64,000 bases of DNA from Flavisolibacter longurius (GTDB lineage Bacteria > Bacteroidota > Bacteroidia > Chitinophagales > Chitinophagaceae), in contig JACJGO010000012.1 in the NCBI GenBank assembly GCA_014163555.1, positions 91,152 through 155,151 on the forward strand, given 5' to 3'. Shown here piece after piece: positions 18,721 to 27,517 of the stretch. Position 1 is the first letter of the stretch, and each line of letters starts with the position of its first letter. The notes under the pieces are model-generated. The model worked only from the letters and a program-made list of their open reading frames with translations. It was not told where the DNA came from and did no database searches. The translations under genes were made by a program, and so were the position numbers.

Positions 18721-20286
18721 ATGAAAAAGCCGCTGACGTTTATCGCTATTCTTCTCTTTATTTCGGAAGGTTTTGCCCAGGTTACACCCACGCCAGACAG
18801 CCTGTGGGGAAAGCTTTTCAAGGATGTGCAGACCACCCGCGCCTTTGGCGACAACAAAACCTTTGTGGATATGGTCCCGCATCAGTCGCCGCAGGTGATC
18901 CTGCAGAAATATGCGGGCCTGCGAAAGCGGGATTCTGCTTCACTGCGGCAGTTTGTGCAGGCAAATTTCTACCTGCCGGCCAATCCCGAAACAAAGATTC
19001 AAAAAGGCATTTCGTTGCGGCAGCACCTGGCCAGCCTCTGGACTACACTGACAAGGCCCAAAGATTCGGTACGGCAAAACAGTTCGCTTTTACCATTACC
19101 GGGAGCCTACGTCGTTCCGGGTGGCCGTTTTCGTGAGATTTATTACTGGGACAGCTATTTTACCATGCAAGGACTTGCCGTCAGCAATCGCTTCGACCTG
19201 ATAGAAGATATGCTGGAAAACTTTCAGCACCTGATCCAAACCTATGGGCATATCCCCAACGGAAACCGCAACTATTATCTCAGCCGTTCGCAGCCGCCTT
19301 TTTTTGCCCTGATGGTTGAACTGCTGGCCACGAAACAGGGCGATACGGTGTACAAAAAATACCTGCCGGCCCTGGAAAAAGAATACGCTTTTTGGATGGA
19401 AGGCAGCGACACCCTGCAAGCAGGGCAGGCGCATCGCCGTGTGGTAAAGCTGGAAGACGGCACTGTGCTGAACCGTTATTTTGATGACCGCAATGCACCG
19501 CGGCAGGAATCGTATGCGGAAGACCTGCACACGGCAAAGCAGTATCGCAACAAAGATTCGCTTGTTTACACCAATCTGCGGGCCGGAGCCGAAAGCGGCT
19601 GGGATTTCAGTAGCCGCTGGTTTGCCGATACCCTGCACCTGGCAACGATTGAAACCACCAACATCATTCCTGTCGATTTGAATGCCCTTCTGTTTTCTTA
19701 CGAAACAATCCTGAGTAAAGCCGCTGCCGCCGCGGGGCAAAATGAGAAAGCAGCATCATTTAAAGAAAAGGCAGAACGCCGGCAAAAAGCGGTTTTGCGG
19801 TATTGCTGGAATGCGGACTTGCAGTTTTTCTTCGACTATGATTTTAAGGAAAAGACAACGACCAACAAATGGTCTGCCGCCGGCGCCATGCCGCTGTTTA
19901 CGGAACTGGCAACGCCGCACCATGCCATGTTTGTAGAGAAAACACTCCGCAACAAATTTTTAAAAGACGGTGGCATCGTTACAAGTTTGTACAAAACCGG
20001 CCAGCAATGGGATGCGCCCAACGGCTGGGCACCGCTGCAGTTTGTTGCAGTAAAAGGCCTGATGAATTATGGCTTTTACGAACTGCCCAAAACCATTGCC
20101 GAGCGGTGGATGGCTATCAACGAAAAAGTATTTACGGCAACCGGTAAGATGATGGAAAAGTACAATGTCGAAAACACGTCGCTGATCAGCGGGGGCGGTG
20201 AGTATCCCACCCAGGACGGCTTTGGCTGGACCAATGGTGTGTACCTGAAGTTTTTCGAGATGTTTAAATCCACAACAGGGTTTTAG
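18721..20286 (+). CDS. treA: periplasmic alpha,alpha-trehalase, GH37
   Basis: The 521-residue enzyme has a signal peptide ending at GFAQ, so it should act in the periplasm. It hydrolyses trehalose to two glucoses. Both GH37 signatures are present: PGGRFREIYYWDSYF and QWDAPNGWAPLQ. The general acid is D295 in SGWDFSSRW and the base is E494 in GGEYPTQDGFGWTNG, matching the Escherichia coli TreA pattern. Length is normal for the family. It stands alone, bracketed by a terminator upstream and the DUF72 gene downstream. A 15-base direct repeat flanks it. Confidence 0.93.
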   Translation: MKKPLTFIAILLFISEGFAQVTPTPDSLWGKLFKDVQTTRAFGDNKTFVDMVPHQSPQVILQKYAGLRKRDSASLRQFVQANFYLPANPETKIQKGISLRQHLASLWTTLTRPKDSVRQNSSLLPLPGAYVVPGGRFREIYYWDSYFTMQGLAVSNRFDLIEDMLENFQHLIQTYGHIPNGNRNYYLSRSQPPFFALMVELLATKQGDTVYKKYLPALEKEYAFWMEGSDTLQAGQAHRRVVKLEDGTVLNRYFDDRNAPRQESYAEDLHTAKQYRNKDSLVYTNLRAGAESGWDFSSRWFADTLHLATIETTNIIPVDLNALLFSYETILSKAAAAAGQNEKAASFKEKAERRQKAVLRYCWNADLQFFFDYDFKEKTTTNKWSAAGAMPLFTELATPHHAMFVEKTLRNKFLKDGGIVTSLYKTGQQWDAPNGWAPLQFVAVKGLMNYGFYELPKTIAERWMAINEKVFTATGKMMEKYNVENTSLISGGGEYPTQDGFGWTNGVYLKFFEMFKSTTGF

Positions 20287-20346
20287 TGCAAGAGGATTTA
20301 AAGCAAAGATCAGTTTTGACTTGTTGTTTCGCTAAAAAAATCGTTT

Positions 20347-21246
20347 ATGGATTTTGGACATGTGCCTCTCCGTGAGTTGGATCAAATTGATTTTACACTG
20401 GCGGCAGAACCGCTGCTGAATGCTGATGTGCTTACCGGTAGGAGGGTGGCGGATCCAGGCGTTTATATTGGCTGTCCGCGCTGGGGTGTGAAAGAGTGGG
20501 TGGGCAAACTCTTCCCAAAGGGAACCAGGGACGCCAGCTTCCTGGAGGAATATGTAAAGCAATTCAACTGCATTGAGCTGAATGCTACGTTTTACAATCT
20601 TTACAACGAGGCAGTAATCGAAAAATGGGCGCAAAAGGCCGGTGATCGGGAGTTTCTTTTTCTGCCAAAAATCTTTCAGGGCATTAGTCATGAAGGAACA
20701 CTGCAGGATAAGATGGCGATGACGCATGCTTTTGAGAAATCAGTTACAGCGTTTGGCGAACACTTGGGACCAGCGTTTTTGCAATTGAGCGACCGCTTTT
20801 CTCCGGTACGCAAACAGGAACTGGCGACGTATGTAAAATCGTTTTCTTCCTCCCTGTCGCTTTTTGTGGAAGTGCGTCACCCTGATTGGTTTGCGAAAAC
20901 AGAAATGGAATGGCTGGTGAAATTGCTTCGGGAAACGGGCAAAGGACTGATTATTACTGACACGGCCGGGCGGCGGGATTGCTGTCACATGCACCTTGCA
21001 CAGGCCAGCGTGATGGTGCGTTTTGTAGCCAACAATCTTCACCCTACCGATTACCAGCGGCTGAATGACTGGGTCGACCGGATTACTCATTGGATCGAGA
21101 TGGGTCTGCAACGGCTTTATTTTATCATTCACATGGACCAGGAAAAACATTCTCCTGAACTGGCCGGTTACCTGGTGGACAAGCTGAATGAAGCTGGCGG
21201 CCTTACCATAAAGAAGCCGGTGCTTTTGCAGCAGGAACTTTTCTAA
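20347..21246 (+). CDS. DUF72 family TIM-barrel protein
   Basis: This 299-residue cytosolic protein matches the DUF72 (YecE-like) family, with YIGCPRWGVKEWVGKLFPKG near the start, FNCIELNATFYNLYNEAVIEKW, and the barrel strand FVEVRHPDWF. Family members have a TIM-barrel fold, and no reaction is firmly established. The gene is preceded by trehalase and followed by a clear terminator, so it is probably its own unit or the end of a short operon with treA. Confidence 0.82.
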   Translation: MDFGHVPLRELDQIDFTLAAEPLLNADVLTGRRVADPGVYIGCPRWGVKEWVGKLFPKGTRDASFLEEYVKQFNCIELNATFYNLYNEAVIEKWAQKAGDREFLFLPKIFQGISHEGTLQDKMAMTHAFEKSVTAFGEHLGPAFLQLSDRFSPVRKQELATYVKSFSSSLSLFVEVRHPDWFAKTEMEWLVKLLRETGKGLIITDTAGRRDCCHMHLAQASVMVRFVANNLHPTDYQRLNDWVDRITHWIEMGLQRLYFIIHMDQEKHSPELAGYLVDKLNEAGGLTIKKPVLLQQELF

Positions 21247-21269
21247 TCAAAAAAAGTAATGATAAAAAA

Positions 21270-21297
21270 AGCTCCGGTTCTTCACCGGAGCTTTTTG
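21270..21297. terminator. bidirectional-looking terminator after the DUF72 gene
   Basis: An 8-bp stem (21270-21277 with 21285-21292) has A-run on its left and T-run on its right, with a 7-base loop. Confidence 0.88.
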
Positions 21298-21364
21298 TTT
21301 TCTATTTCTCTGCCTTGGTAGGATAATTGTATAACCAAGGATTGAAAGGCTTAAATCAGGACAG

Positions 21365-21589
21365 ATGAAAAAGATTCTATCGATCGTTCTGCTGGCAGGT
21401 TTTGTTGCCTGTAACAGCGACAGTACAACCACCGAAGAAGGAGCATCCAGCGCTCCTGTAACACCGGGTATCGACAATGTCAATGGCAATGTTCCAGACA
21501 CTAGTGAAACCATTCGCCTGAACAGGCCGCTTCCAACGGATTCGGTAACCGGCACTACGGATAGCACGGATACGTCTGGCCGCCGTTAA
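21365..21589 (+). CDS. small Ser/Thr/Asp-rich lipoprotein
   Basis: This 74-residue protein has a clear lipoprotein signal with the lipobox at LLAGFVAC. The mature part is low in complexity, rich in Ser, Thr, Asp and Pro, and no domain is recognised. Its last four bases overlap the convergent isomerase gene. It lies after a terminator, so it has its own promoter. Function unknown. Confidence 0.6.
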   Translation: MKKILSIVLLAGFVACNSDSTTTEEGASSAPVTPGIDNVNGNVPDTSETIRLNRPLPTDSVTGTTDSTDTSGRR

Positions 21590-22464
21590 GCCAGCCGGAA
21601 GGCCTTCATGTAGTCGGCATTGGCCTTTACGGCAGCAAGCGGTGTGGTGCCCTCGTAGGCTTCCTGCTCTACCATAAAGTGCTTCACACCATTTTCAGCC
21701 CCTGTTTTCAGGATCTGCGGAAAATTAATGGAACCGGTGCCTAAAACCACAGAAACGTTTTGGCTGGTTTCGCCAACACCTCGTTGCCGGTCTTTTACAT
21801 GTACCAGGCGGAAGCGGTCTTTGTACTTTCGAAACCAGGCTTCGGGATCCTGCCCGGCGTTCACTACCCAATAAATATCCATTTCAAAATCCACCAGGTC
21901 TTTGTCGGTGGCCTGCATCATTACATCCTGCGGCAACTGTCCATCCATAGGCTTGAAACTGTAGTCGTGATTGTGGTAGGCAAAACGAAGCCCGTTTCTT
22001 TTACAAATCTCACCGAGTTGATTAAAGCGTTCTGCTGCCCGCTTGTAATCGTCCAGCGATTTCTGCGCACCCAGGTAAGGCTCGATCAGGTAGCTAACAC
22101 CAATGGCGGCCGCTTCGGCTGCTTTGCGTTCAAAATCCTGACGGGTGTTGCAATGGCTGGCAACAAACTTCATTCCCAGGCCATCTAAAAAGCTTTTAAA
22201 CTCTGTATTGCTCATGCCCCAGAAAAGTCCCTTTGGGCCTTCATAACCTTCCAGTTCTTTGTAGCCGAAGGAGGCAATCTGCGTAAGTACACCTTTGGGG
22301 TCTTTGGGCAGATCATCGCGAAGCGTATAAAGCTGCAGGCCAAAATTATTGTTGATGGTGGACTGCGCTTTACCCGTTGCGCTGCAGCCGGTAAGTGGTC
22401 CAAAGGCCAACCCGGCGCCTAAAGCGGCCGTAAACTTTAAAAAATCCCTGCGTTGATAATTCAT
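21586..22464 (-). CDS. exported sugar phosphate isomerase/epimerase-like TIM barrel
   Basis: The 292-residue protein has a twin-arginine signal (QRRDFLKF) with a possible lipobox at LTGC. The rest is an AP-endonuclease-2-type TIM barrel. Likely metal and substrate residues lie in AYHNHDYSF, DFEMDIYWVV, RLVHVKDRQRG and FMVEQEAYEG. Tat export means it folds with its metal before reaching the periplasm. It is the last gene of the minus-strand operon starting with the MFS permease, 17 bases after the subunit-3-like gene. It probably handles an oxidised sugar made by the GMC enzyme; this is inferred from context. Confidence 0.82.
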   Translation of the reverse strand: MNYQRRDFLKFTAALGAGLAFGPLTGCSATGKAQSTINNNFGLQLYTLRDDLPKDPKGVLTQIASFGYKELEGYEGPKGLFWGMSNTEFKSFLDGLGMKFVASHCNTRQDFERKAAEAAAIGVSYLIEPYLGAQKSLDDYKRAAERFNQLGEICKRNGLRFAYHNHDYSFKPMDGQLPQDVMMQATDKDLVDFEMDIYWVVNAGQDPEAWFRKYKDRFRLVHVKDRQRGVGETSQNVSVVLGTGSINFPQILKTGAENGVKHFMVEQEAYEGTTPLAAVKANADYMKAFRLA

Positions 22465-22481
22465 GTACGGGTTTGATGGAG

Positions 22482-23111
22482 TTAAACAATGACTTTATCA
22501 CCTTTTTTGTACGGTACGCACCCTTCGTAGCGGCCTGGCACCGGCAGGTAACGAACGGCTTTTGTCATGCCTTGCTCCGAGGTAAAGAAGCCCAGCAGGG
22601 TAAGTTGCTTCATCATGGTGAAATAATGCGGCGCCATGTGCTGCTTCACATAATTCTTGTTGCCTTTGGCAACCTCGTCTTTTTCTTTTTTGTTTTCGGC
22701 GTTGTTGAATTCACCCACTTTTTTCTGGTATTCTTTGGCTTCCCGGTCGATTTCCGTGAGCAATTCCGTACGCTGTTGCGGTGTGATGCTCATGAAATTC
22801 TTGCTGAACTTTTTATCGCTGGCATCGTTTAACTTATCCAGGCCTTCGCGGAAAGCTTTTTGATCGGCCTCCACATAACAGTCATTCACCATGACGGTCA
22901 TAAATTGACCAACGTTGGCATCTTTTGCACCCGGCGTGCTGGTACGGGGCAGAATGGTTTCGCCAATTTCATTCAGGTAGGCGACATCTTCCGTCGTCCA
23001 GTCGGTGGTACTGCCGGTTTTGGTTTTACAACCGCTTAAAAAGGCATCGGCGCCAATAACAGCACCTCCCAAAAGAATGCTGATGTATTTAACGGCTTCT
23101 CTGCGTTCCAT
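22482..23111 (-). CDS. gluconate 2-dehydrogenase subunit 3 family protein
   Basis: The 209-residue protein carries an N-terminal MERRE twin-arginine-like signal, with a lipobox-like LSGC around residue 28. The core (DVAYLNEIGETILPRT, then MVNDCY) is typical of the small subunit that pairs with GMC flavoproteins in gluconate and FAD-glucose dehydrogenases. There it acts as a Tat carrier and chaperone for the catalytic subunit. The GMC gene lies one gene upstream in the same operon, which supports that pairing. Confidence 0.85.
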   Translation of the reverse strand: MERREAVKYISILLGGAVIGADAFLSGCKTKTGSTTDWTTEDVAYLNEIGETILPRTSTPGAKDANVGQFMTVMVNDCYVEADQKAFREGLDKLNDASDKKFSKNFMSITPQQRTELLTEIDREAKEYQKKVGEFNNAENKKEKDEVAKGNKNYVKQHMAPHYFTMMKQLTLLGFFTSEQGMTKAVRYLPVPGRYEGCVPYKKGDKVIV

Positions 23112-23116
23112 ATAAA

Positions 23117-23171
23117 AGTTTGTAGTTTGAAGTTTGATGTTTGTGGTTGTTCAATGTTTGAAGTTGGTTAC
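23117..23171. repeat. degenerate 7-base periodic tract
   Basis: The spacer between two operon genes reads as consecutive variants of AGTTTGA (AGTTTGT, AGTTTGA, AGTTTGA, TGTTTGT and looser copies). No inverted partner was found nearby. Confidence 0.6.
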
Positions 23172-23199
23172 ATAACCTGTACTTCCGTTTCACTATGCC

Positions 23200-24738
23200 T
23201 TAGGTCCATTTCAGCTCGAAGCCTTCCCTGTAATTCCGTTTTACAAACTGGTTCACATCGTCAAAGTTGGTCACTTTCATGTTCTTATTGTCCCATACCA
23301 GTTTGATGTTGCGGCCAGGGAAGTTATAACCCTGGCGGCCATCAGTACGGGGCACGCGGATGTCGTGTGCACGGATGGCAAGATTGGCCATCAGCAGTAA
23401 TTCAGTCAGGGGACCGGCTACTTCAAACGGAGAGCTTACTTCCATCTTGCCATAACCTGCCTGGCAGGCTTCCACCCATTGTGCATAGTGGCCTTCCGCA
23501 CCACCCGGTACGCGGGGAAGTGAATTCTTCACACCAGGATAAGGATAGGCTACTTCTTCTCTTTCCACCGCTGGTTGATTCGGGTTGTTGGAAGGACGTT
23601 TCACCTTTTGCATTTTCGTCAACTTGGTGGGCAGCAGCCTTGGGTTGGTACCGTAAGTGCCGCACATCATTTTGCCTTTGGTGCCGATAAACAGGGTTCC
23701 GTTTCCACCATCGCCAAACACTTCATTGGGTTCCAGTTCTTCCGGACGAACGGGCTGAATACCGCCATCCATCCAATGCACTTTTACAGGCCCTTTGGTT
23801 TTCGCCGTTTTGGGGAAAGTAAGCGTTACGTGGCTCGAAGGAGGACAGCTTTCAGGAAAATAACCGCGTCTGAATTCATCCACATACACCGAACCCACAC
23901 TGGCCTGCACATCAGTAGCATACCGCAGGTCCAATACGCGGAAAGCTACTTCCAGCATGTGTGCACCCATATCGCCAAGAGCGCCGGTACCATAATCCCA
24001 CCAGCCACGCCAATTGAACGGATGGATCTTCTCTACATAATCTTTATAGGGTGCTGTTCCCAGCCATAAGTTCCAATCCAGCTCTTTGGGGACATCGGCC
24101 TTTTTTGTTGGCCAGGCAATACCTTGGGGCCATACCGGGCGGTCGGTCCAGGCATAAATAGTATGCACATCACCGATCATGCCGGCATCAAACCATTCCT
24201 TCATGGCTCGTGTACCGTCGCTGGAGGCACCCTGGTTTCCCATCTGGGTAACCACTTTGTAGCGTTTGGCGGCATCTGTCAGCACACGGGCTTCGTAAAT
24301 ATCATGCGTGAGTGGCTTTTGCACATATACATGTTTGCCAAGTTGCATGGCTGCCAGTGCCTGCACGGCATGCATGTGATCGGGTGTTGACACCGAAACA
24401 GCATCAATATTCTTTGCTTCCTTGTCAAGCATTTCGCGGTAGTCCTTGTAGTATTTCGCTTTCGGGAATGCTTTGACGGAAGTAGCAGCCCGTCTGTCGT
24501 CCACATCGCAGAGAAAAGCAATGTCTGCTTTTCCGCTTTTGAAAAAGCTCATGATATCGCTTTCGCCTTTACCGCCCACGCCAATGCCGGCTACCTGGAG
24601 ACGATCGCTTGGGGCAACATAGCCTTTACCACCCAATACAAAACGGGGTACAATAAAAAATCCTGCTGCGGTAACAGCGGTGTTCCGGATAAAATCCCTC
24701 CTGGAGTTGGAAGGCAGCGTGTTCTTGTTTTCGGACAT
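23200..24738 (-). CDS. Tat-exported Gfo/Idh/MocA family oxidoreductase
   Basis: The 512-residue protein has a twin-arginine signal (SRRDFIRNT, R13-R14). A Rossmann start follows at VAGIGVGGKG (about residues 49-58), with the family lysine K141 in YVQKPLTHD. Members use tightly bound or free NAD(P) to oxidise or reduce sugar hydroxyls. Exported members are often retained-cofactor enzymes. The gene sits between the GMC gene and the subunit-3 gene, so it likely acts on the same sugar, for example reducing or re-oxidising a keto-sugar. That link is inference. Confidence 0.86.
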   Translation of the reverse strand: MSENKNTLPSNSRRDFIRNTAVTAAGFFIVPRFVLGGKGYVAPSDRLQVAGIGVGGKGESDIMSFFKSGKADIAFLCDVDDRRAATSVKAFPKAKYYKDYREMLDKEAKNIDAVSVSTPDHMHAVQALAAMQLGKHVYVQKPLTHDIYEARVLTDAAKRYKVVTQMGNQGASSDGTRAMKEWFDAGMIGDVHTIYAWTDRPVWPQGIAWPTKKADVPKELDWNLWLGTAPYKDYVEKIHPFNWRGWWDYGTGALGDMGAHMLEVAFRVLDLRYATDVQASVGSVYVDEFRRGYFPESCPPSSHVTLTFPKTAKTKGPVKVHWMDGGIQPVRPEELEPNEVFGDGGNGTLFIGTKGKMMCGTYGTNPRLLPTKLTKMQKVKRPSNNPNQPAVEREEVAYPYPGVKNSLPRVPGGAEGHYAQWVEACQAGYGKMEVSSPFEVAGPLTELLLMANLAIRAHDIRVPRTDGRQGYNFPGRNIKLVWDNKNMKVTNFDDVNQFVKRNYREGFELKWT

Positions 24739-24751
24739 GATATAAGTTTTG

Positions 24752-24836
24752 GTGAAGTGTCAGATGTCAAACGTGAAACCAAAGTGTTTTTGCATCTGCG
24801 GTTCACTGTTTGCTATTTGCCGTTTCACGATTAACA
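24752..24836. repeat. paired 7-base periodic arrays in inverted orientation
   Basis: 24752-24779 splits cleanly into GTGAAGT, GTCAGAT, GTCAAAC, GTGAAAC. 24802-24836 splits into TTCACTG, TTTGCTA, TTTGCCG, TTTCACG, ATTAACA. CGTGAAAC at 24772-24779 has its exact inverse at 24822-24829. The right array ends at the base before the GMC stop codon. Confidence 0.65.
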
Positions 24837-26519
24837 TTAAAGATTTCCTTTTTTCAGTTCCTTCACGGCATAATCGGCGGCTCTTGCCGTCAGTGCCATA
24901 TAGGTGAGGGAAGGGTTTACACAAGATGCCGAAGTCATGCAGGCGCCATCCGTTACAAATACGTTGGGCGCATCCCATACCTGGTTGTAGGCATTCAGCA
25001 CCGATGTTTTCGGGTCGCGGCCCATCCTGGCAGTTCCCATTTCATGGATACCCATGCCCGGCGCATAATCGGAGTCGTAGGTGCTGACATCTTTGAGGCC
25101 GGCTGCCGTCAGCATTTCGGCGGCGTCGGCTGCCATATCCACCCGCATTTTGCGTTCGTTGTCTTTGATCTCCACATCAAACGCCAGCACTGGCAGTCCC
25201 CACTTGTCTTTTTTCGTTTTATCGAGGTAAATCCTGTTCTCGTGATAAGGCAACATTTCACCAAATGCTGTCATGCCCATGCGCCATTCACCAGGTTCGC
25301 ACAAAGCGTCCTTGTAGTCGGCGCCAATTGTCATTTCGGCCACATCGCGGCCCCAGCCCTGGCGGCTGGCACTGCCCTGGTAACCAAAACCACGCAGGTA
25401 GTCGCGTTTGTCATCACCAATGTTGCGATAACGAATTACGTAGATACCGTTTGGCCGCTTGCCATATACATATTTGTCCTCGTAGCCTTCGGCCCGGCCG
25501 TTGGCACCCACGCGGAAGTGGTGATCCATTACGTTATGACCCAACTCACCGCTGCTGCTGCCTAATCCGTCAGGCCATACATCCGTCGCAGAGTTCATCA
25601 GCACCCAGGCAGAGTTCAGTGCCGACGCATTGAGGAAAACAATTTTGGAGAAATAATCGTAAGTCTGGTTATTCTGCGCATCCAGGATGCGAACACCGGT
25701 AGCCTTTTTGGTGTTTTTATCGTAGATGATTTCTTTTACGATTGAGAAGGGACGAACCGTAAGATTGCCGGTTTTCATGGCCGCAGGCAAAGTAGCCGAT
25801 TGGGTGCTGAAGTAGCCGCCGAATGTGCAGCCCAGCCAGCATTTGTCGCGGTACTGGCACTGGCGGTTTTGTTCGGGGCGTGCCTCTGTCAGGTTGGCTA
25901 CACGGCCAATGGTCATCACCCGCTTGCCGCCAAAATTTTGCTTGATACGGGCCGCCACGTCTTTTTCCACGCAGTTCATTTCCATGGGAGGCAGGAAATT
26001 GCCATCCGGCAATTGCGGCAACCCATCTTTGTTGCCGCTGATACCGGCAAAGCCTTCTACGTAGGTGTACCAGGGTGCAATCTCATTGTAGCGGATCGGC
26101 CAGTCGATGGCGATGCCTTCTTTGGCGTTGGCTTCAAAATCGATAGGGCTGAGGCGGTAGCTCTGGCGGCCCCACATCAATGAACGGCCACCTACATGAT
26201 AGCCGCGATACCAATCGAAGCGTTTGACTTCTGTGTATGGATTGTCTTTGTCGCTGGCCCAGTAGTGGAGGTTCCGTTCGTTCAGCGGGTAGTCACGCTT
26301 TAGCACAGGGTAATTGTTGATCATTTCCTGTGTTCGGCCACCACGGTGCGGCATTTCCCATAATTCACGGTTGGCTTTTTCGTAACCGGGACCGTGCGGA
26401 ATGTCTTCGCCGCGTTCCAGCATTAAAACTTTCAATCCTTTTTCAGTCAATTCTTTTGCCGCCCAGCCTCCGCTGATACCGGAGCCAACGACAATCGCAT
26501 CGTACATATTCTCTGCCAT
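24837..26519 (-). CDS. GMC-family FAD oxidoreductase with C-x5-C-x3-C motif (probable glycoside dehydrogenase)
   Basis: Start is set at ATG 26519 (MAENMYDAIVVGSG), because the further upstream in-frame stretch runs into repeat DNA. The 560-residue protein shows the FAD fold VVGSGISGGWAAKEL, and the catalytic pair H492 (IHEMGTARMG) and N535 (CVNPSLT). C221, C227 and C231 form the C-x5-C-x3-C pattern that binds a [3Fe-4S] cluster in bacterial FAD-glucose dehydrogenase. This suggests electron transfer to a cytochrome rather than to oxygen. It has no signal of its own and may be co-exported with the subunit-3-like protein. Substrate is inferred to be a glycoside. Confidence 0.88.
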   Translation of the reverse strand: MAENMYDAIVVGSGISGGWAAKELTEKGLKVLMLERGEDIPHGPGYEKANRELWEMPHRGGRTQEMINNYPVLKRDYPLNERNLHYWASDKDNPYTEVKRFDWYRGYHVGGRSLMWGRQSYRLSPIDFEANAKEGIAIDWPIRYNEIAPWYTYVEGFAGISGNKDGLPQLPDGNFLPPMEMNCVEKDVAARIKQNFGGKRVMTIGRVANLTEARPEQNRQCQYRDKCWLGCTFGGYFSTQSATLPAAMKTGNLTVRPFSIVKEIIYDKNTKKATGVRILDAQNNQTYDYFSKIVFLNASALNSAWVLMNSATDVWPDGLGSSSGELGHNVMDHHFRVGANGRAEGYEDKYVYGKRPNGIYVIRYRNIGDDKRDYLRGFGYQGSASRQGWGRDVAEMTIGADYKDALCEPGEWRMGMTAFGEMLPYHENRIYLDKTKKDKWGLPVLAFDVEIKDNERKMRVDMAADAAEMLTAAGLKDVSTYDSDYAPGMGIHEMGTARMGRDPKTSVLNAYNQVWDAPNVFVTDGACMTSASCVNPSLTYMALTARAADYAVKELKKGNL

Positions 26520-26547
26520 TTGTTGCTTATTTGTTTTAGTTGTTTTA

Positions 26548-26618
26548 TGGTGCGTTGTGCGTGGCCAGTGCTGAGTGAAGAATTTCAAACCTCACCATTC
26601 ACCACTGACCCCTCACGG
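26548..26618. repeat. paired 7-base periodic arrays in inverted orientation
   Basis: 26548-26582 reads TGGTGCG, TTGTGCG, TGGCCAG, TGCTGAG, TGAAGAA. 26591-26618 reads CTCACCA, TTCACCA, CTGACCC, CTCACGG. The second block is roughly the inverse complement of the first (15 of 21 in my alignment). The pair fills the spacer between two operon genes. Confidence 0.65.
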
Positions 26619-26619
26619 T

Positions 26620-27504
26620 TTATACATCGCAGCGTTGCACGGCATCTTTCAGTGCGGCCACTTTGCTTTCCTGGTCTTTCCCGGTTGGAATGAATTCCTG
26701 CGCCACATACCCTTTGAATCCCGTGGCGGCAATGGCCCGCATAATGGCCGGGTAAAACAGTTCCTGCGTTTCGTTGATCTCATGCCGGCCAGGTACACCG
26801 GCCGTGTGGTAATGACCAAAGTACGGGTGGTTGTTCTGGATGGTGCGAATCACATCGCCTTCATCAATCTGCATATGATAAATATCGTACAGCAGTTTGA
26901 AGTTTTGCGATCCGAGGCGTTTGCACAATTCCACTCCCCAGGCACTTTTATCGCACATATAATCTTTGTGATCGACCTTGCTGTTCAGCAGTTCCATGGT
27001 GATGGTAACACCGCGTTTTTCAGCCTGCGCAAGAATTTGTTTTAAACCATCGACACAATTTTTCAAACCGGTTTCATCATCCATGCCTCTCCGGTTTCCG
27101 CTGAAGCAAATCAGGTTTTTATACCCTGCATCGGCCACCAGGTCGATATGCGTTGTATAATTTTTTATTAACTGCGGGTGGTATTGTTTGTTGTTCCAGC
27201 CTTCCGTGAGGCTGATTTCGGCGCCATTGCACATGGAGGAGTCGATACCATGTTTTTTGAGGGTAGGCCAATCTTTCGGACCCACCAGGTCAATGGCCGC
27301 AAAGCCAATGCTTTTTACGGTTTGGCACAACGCTTCCAGCGACATGAAGTTATACGTCCAGTAACAGACGGAGTGGTGAATGGTTCCTTTCAAACGTTGG
27401 TTTTTTGCGGCATCGTTGGTACAGCTTTTTAGCGCCATGGCCGGGGAGGCCATCGCAGCGGTTCCTGAAAGCAACATGCCTTTTATCATTTTTCTTCTTT
27501 CCAT
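26620..27504 (-). CDS. hydroxypyruvate-isomerase-like TIM barrel, exported
   Basis: The 294-residue protein has a basic N-terminus (MERRKMIKG) and hydrophobic stretch, consistent with Tat or Sec export. The barrel holds the Hyi-type metal-site segments ITMELLNSKVDH, LLYDIYHMQIDEGD, GHYHTAGVPGRHEIN and GYVAQEFIPTG. True hydroxypyruvate isomerases are cytosolic, so the signal suggests a different keto-sugar substrate. It is the second gene in the minus operon, 13 bases after the MFS gene. Confidence 0.82.
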   Translation of the reverse strand: MERRKMIKGMLLSGTAAMASPAMALKSCTNDAAKNQRLKGTIHHSVCYWTYNFMSLEALCQTVKSIGFAAIDLVGPKDWPTLKKHGIDSSMCNGAEISLTEGWNNKQYHPQLIKNYTTHIDLVADAGYKNLICFSGNRRGMDDETGLKNCVDGLKQILAQAEKRGVTITMELLNSKVDHKDYMCDKSAWGVELCKRLGSQNFKLLYDIYHMQIDEGDVIRTIQNNHPYFGHYHTAGVPGRHEINETQELFYPAIMRAIAATGFKGYVAQEFIPTGKDQESKVAALKDAVQRCDV

Positions 27505-27517
27505 CAGGTGGTGATTG

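Noticed and set aside
23117..23171. Short CRISPR-like array
   Set aside because: Units are 7 bases with no spacers and no cas genes in the window.
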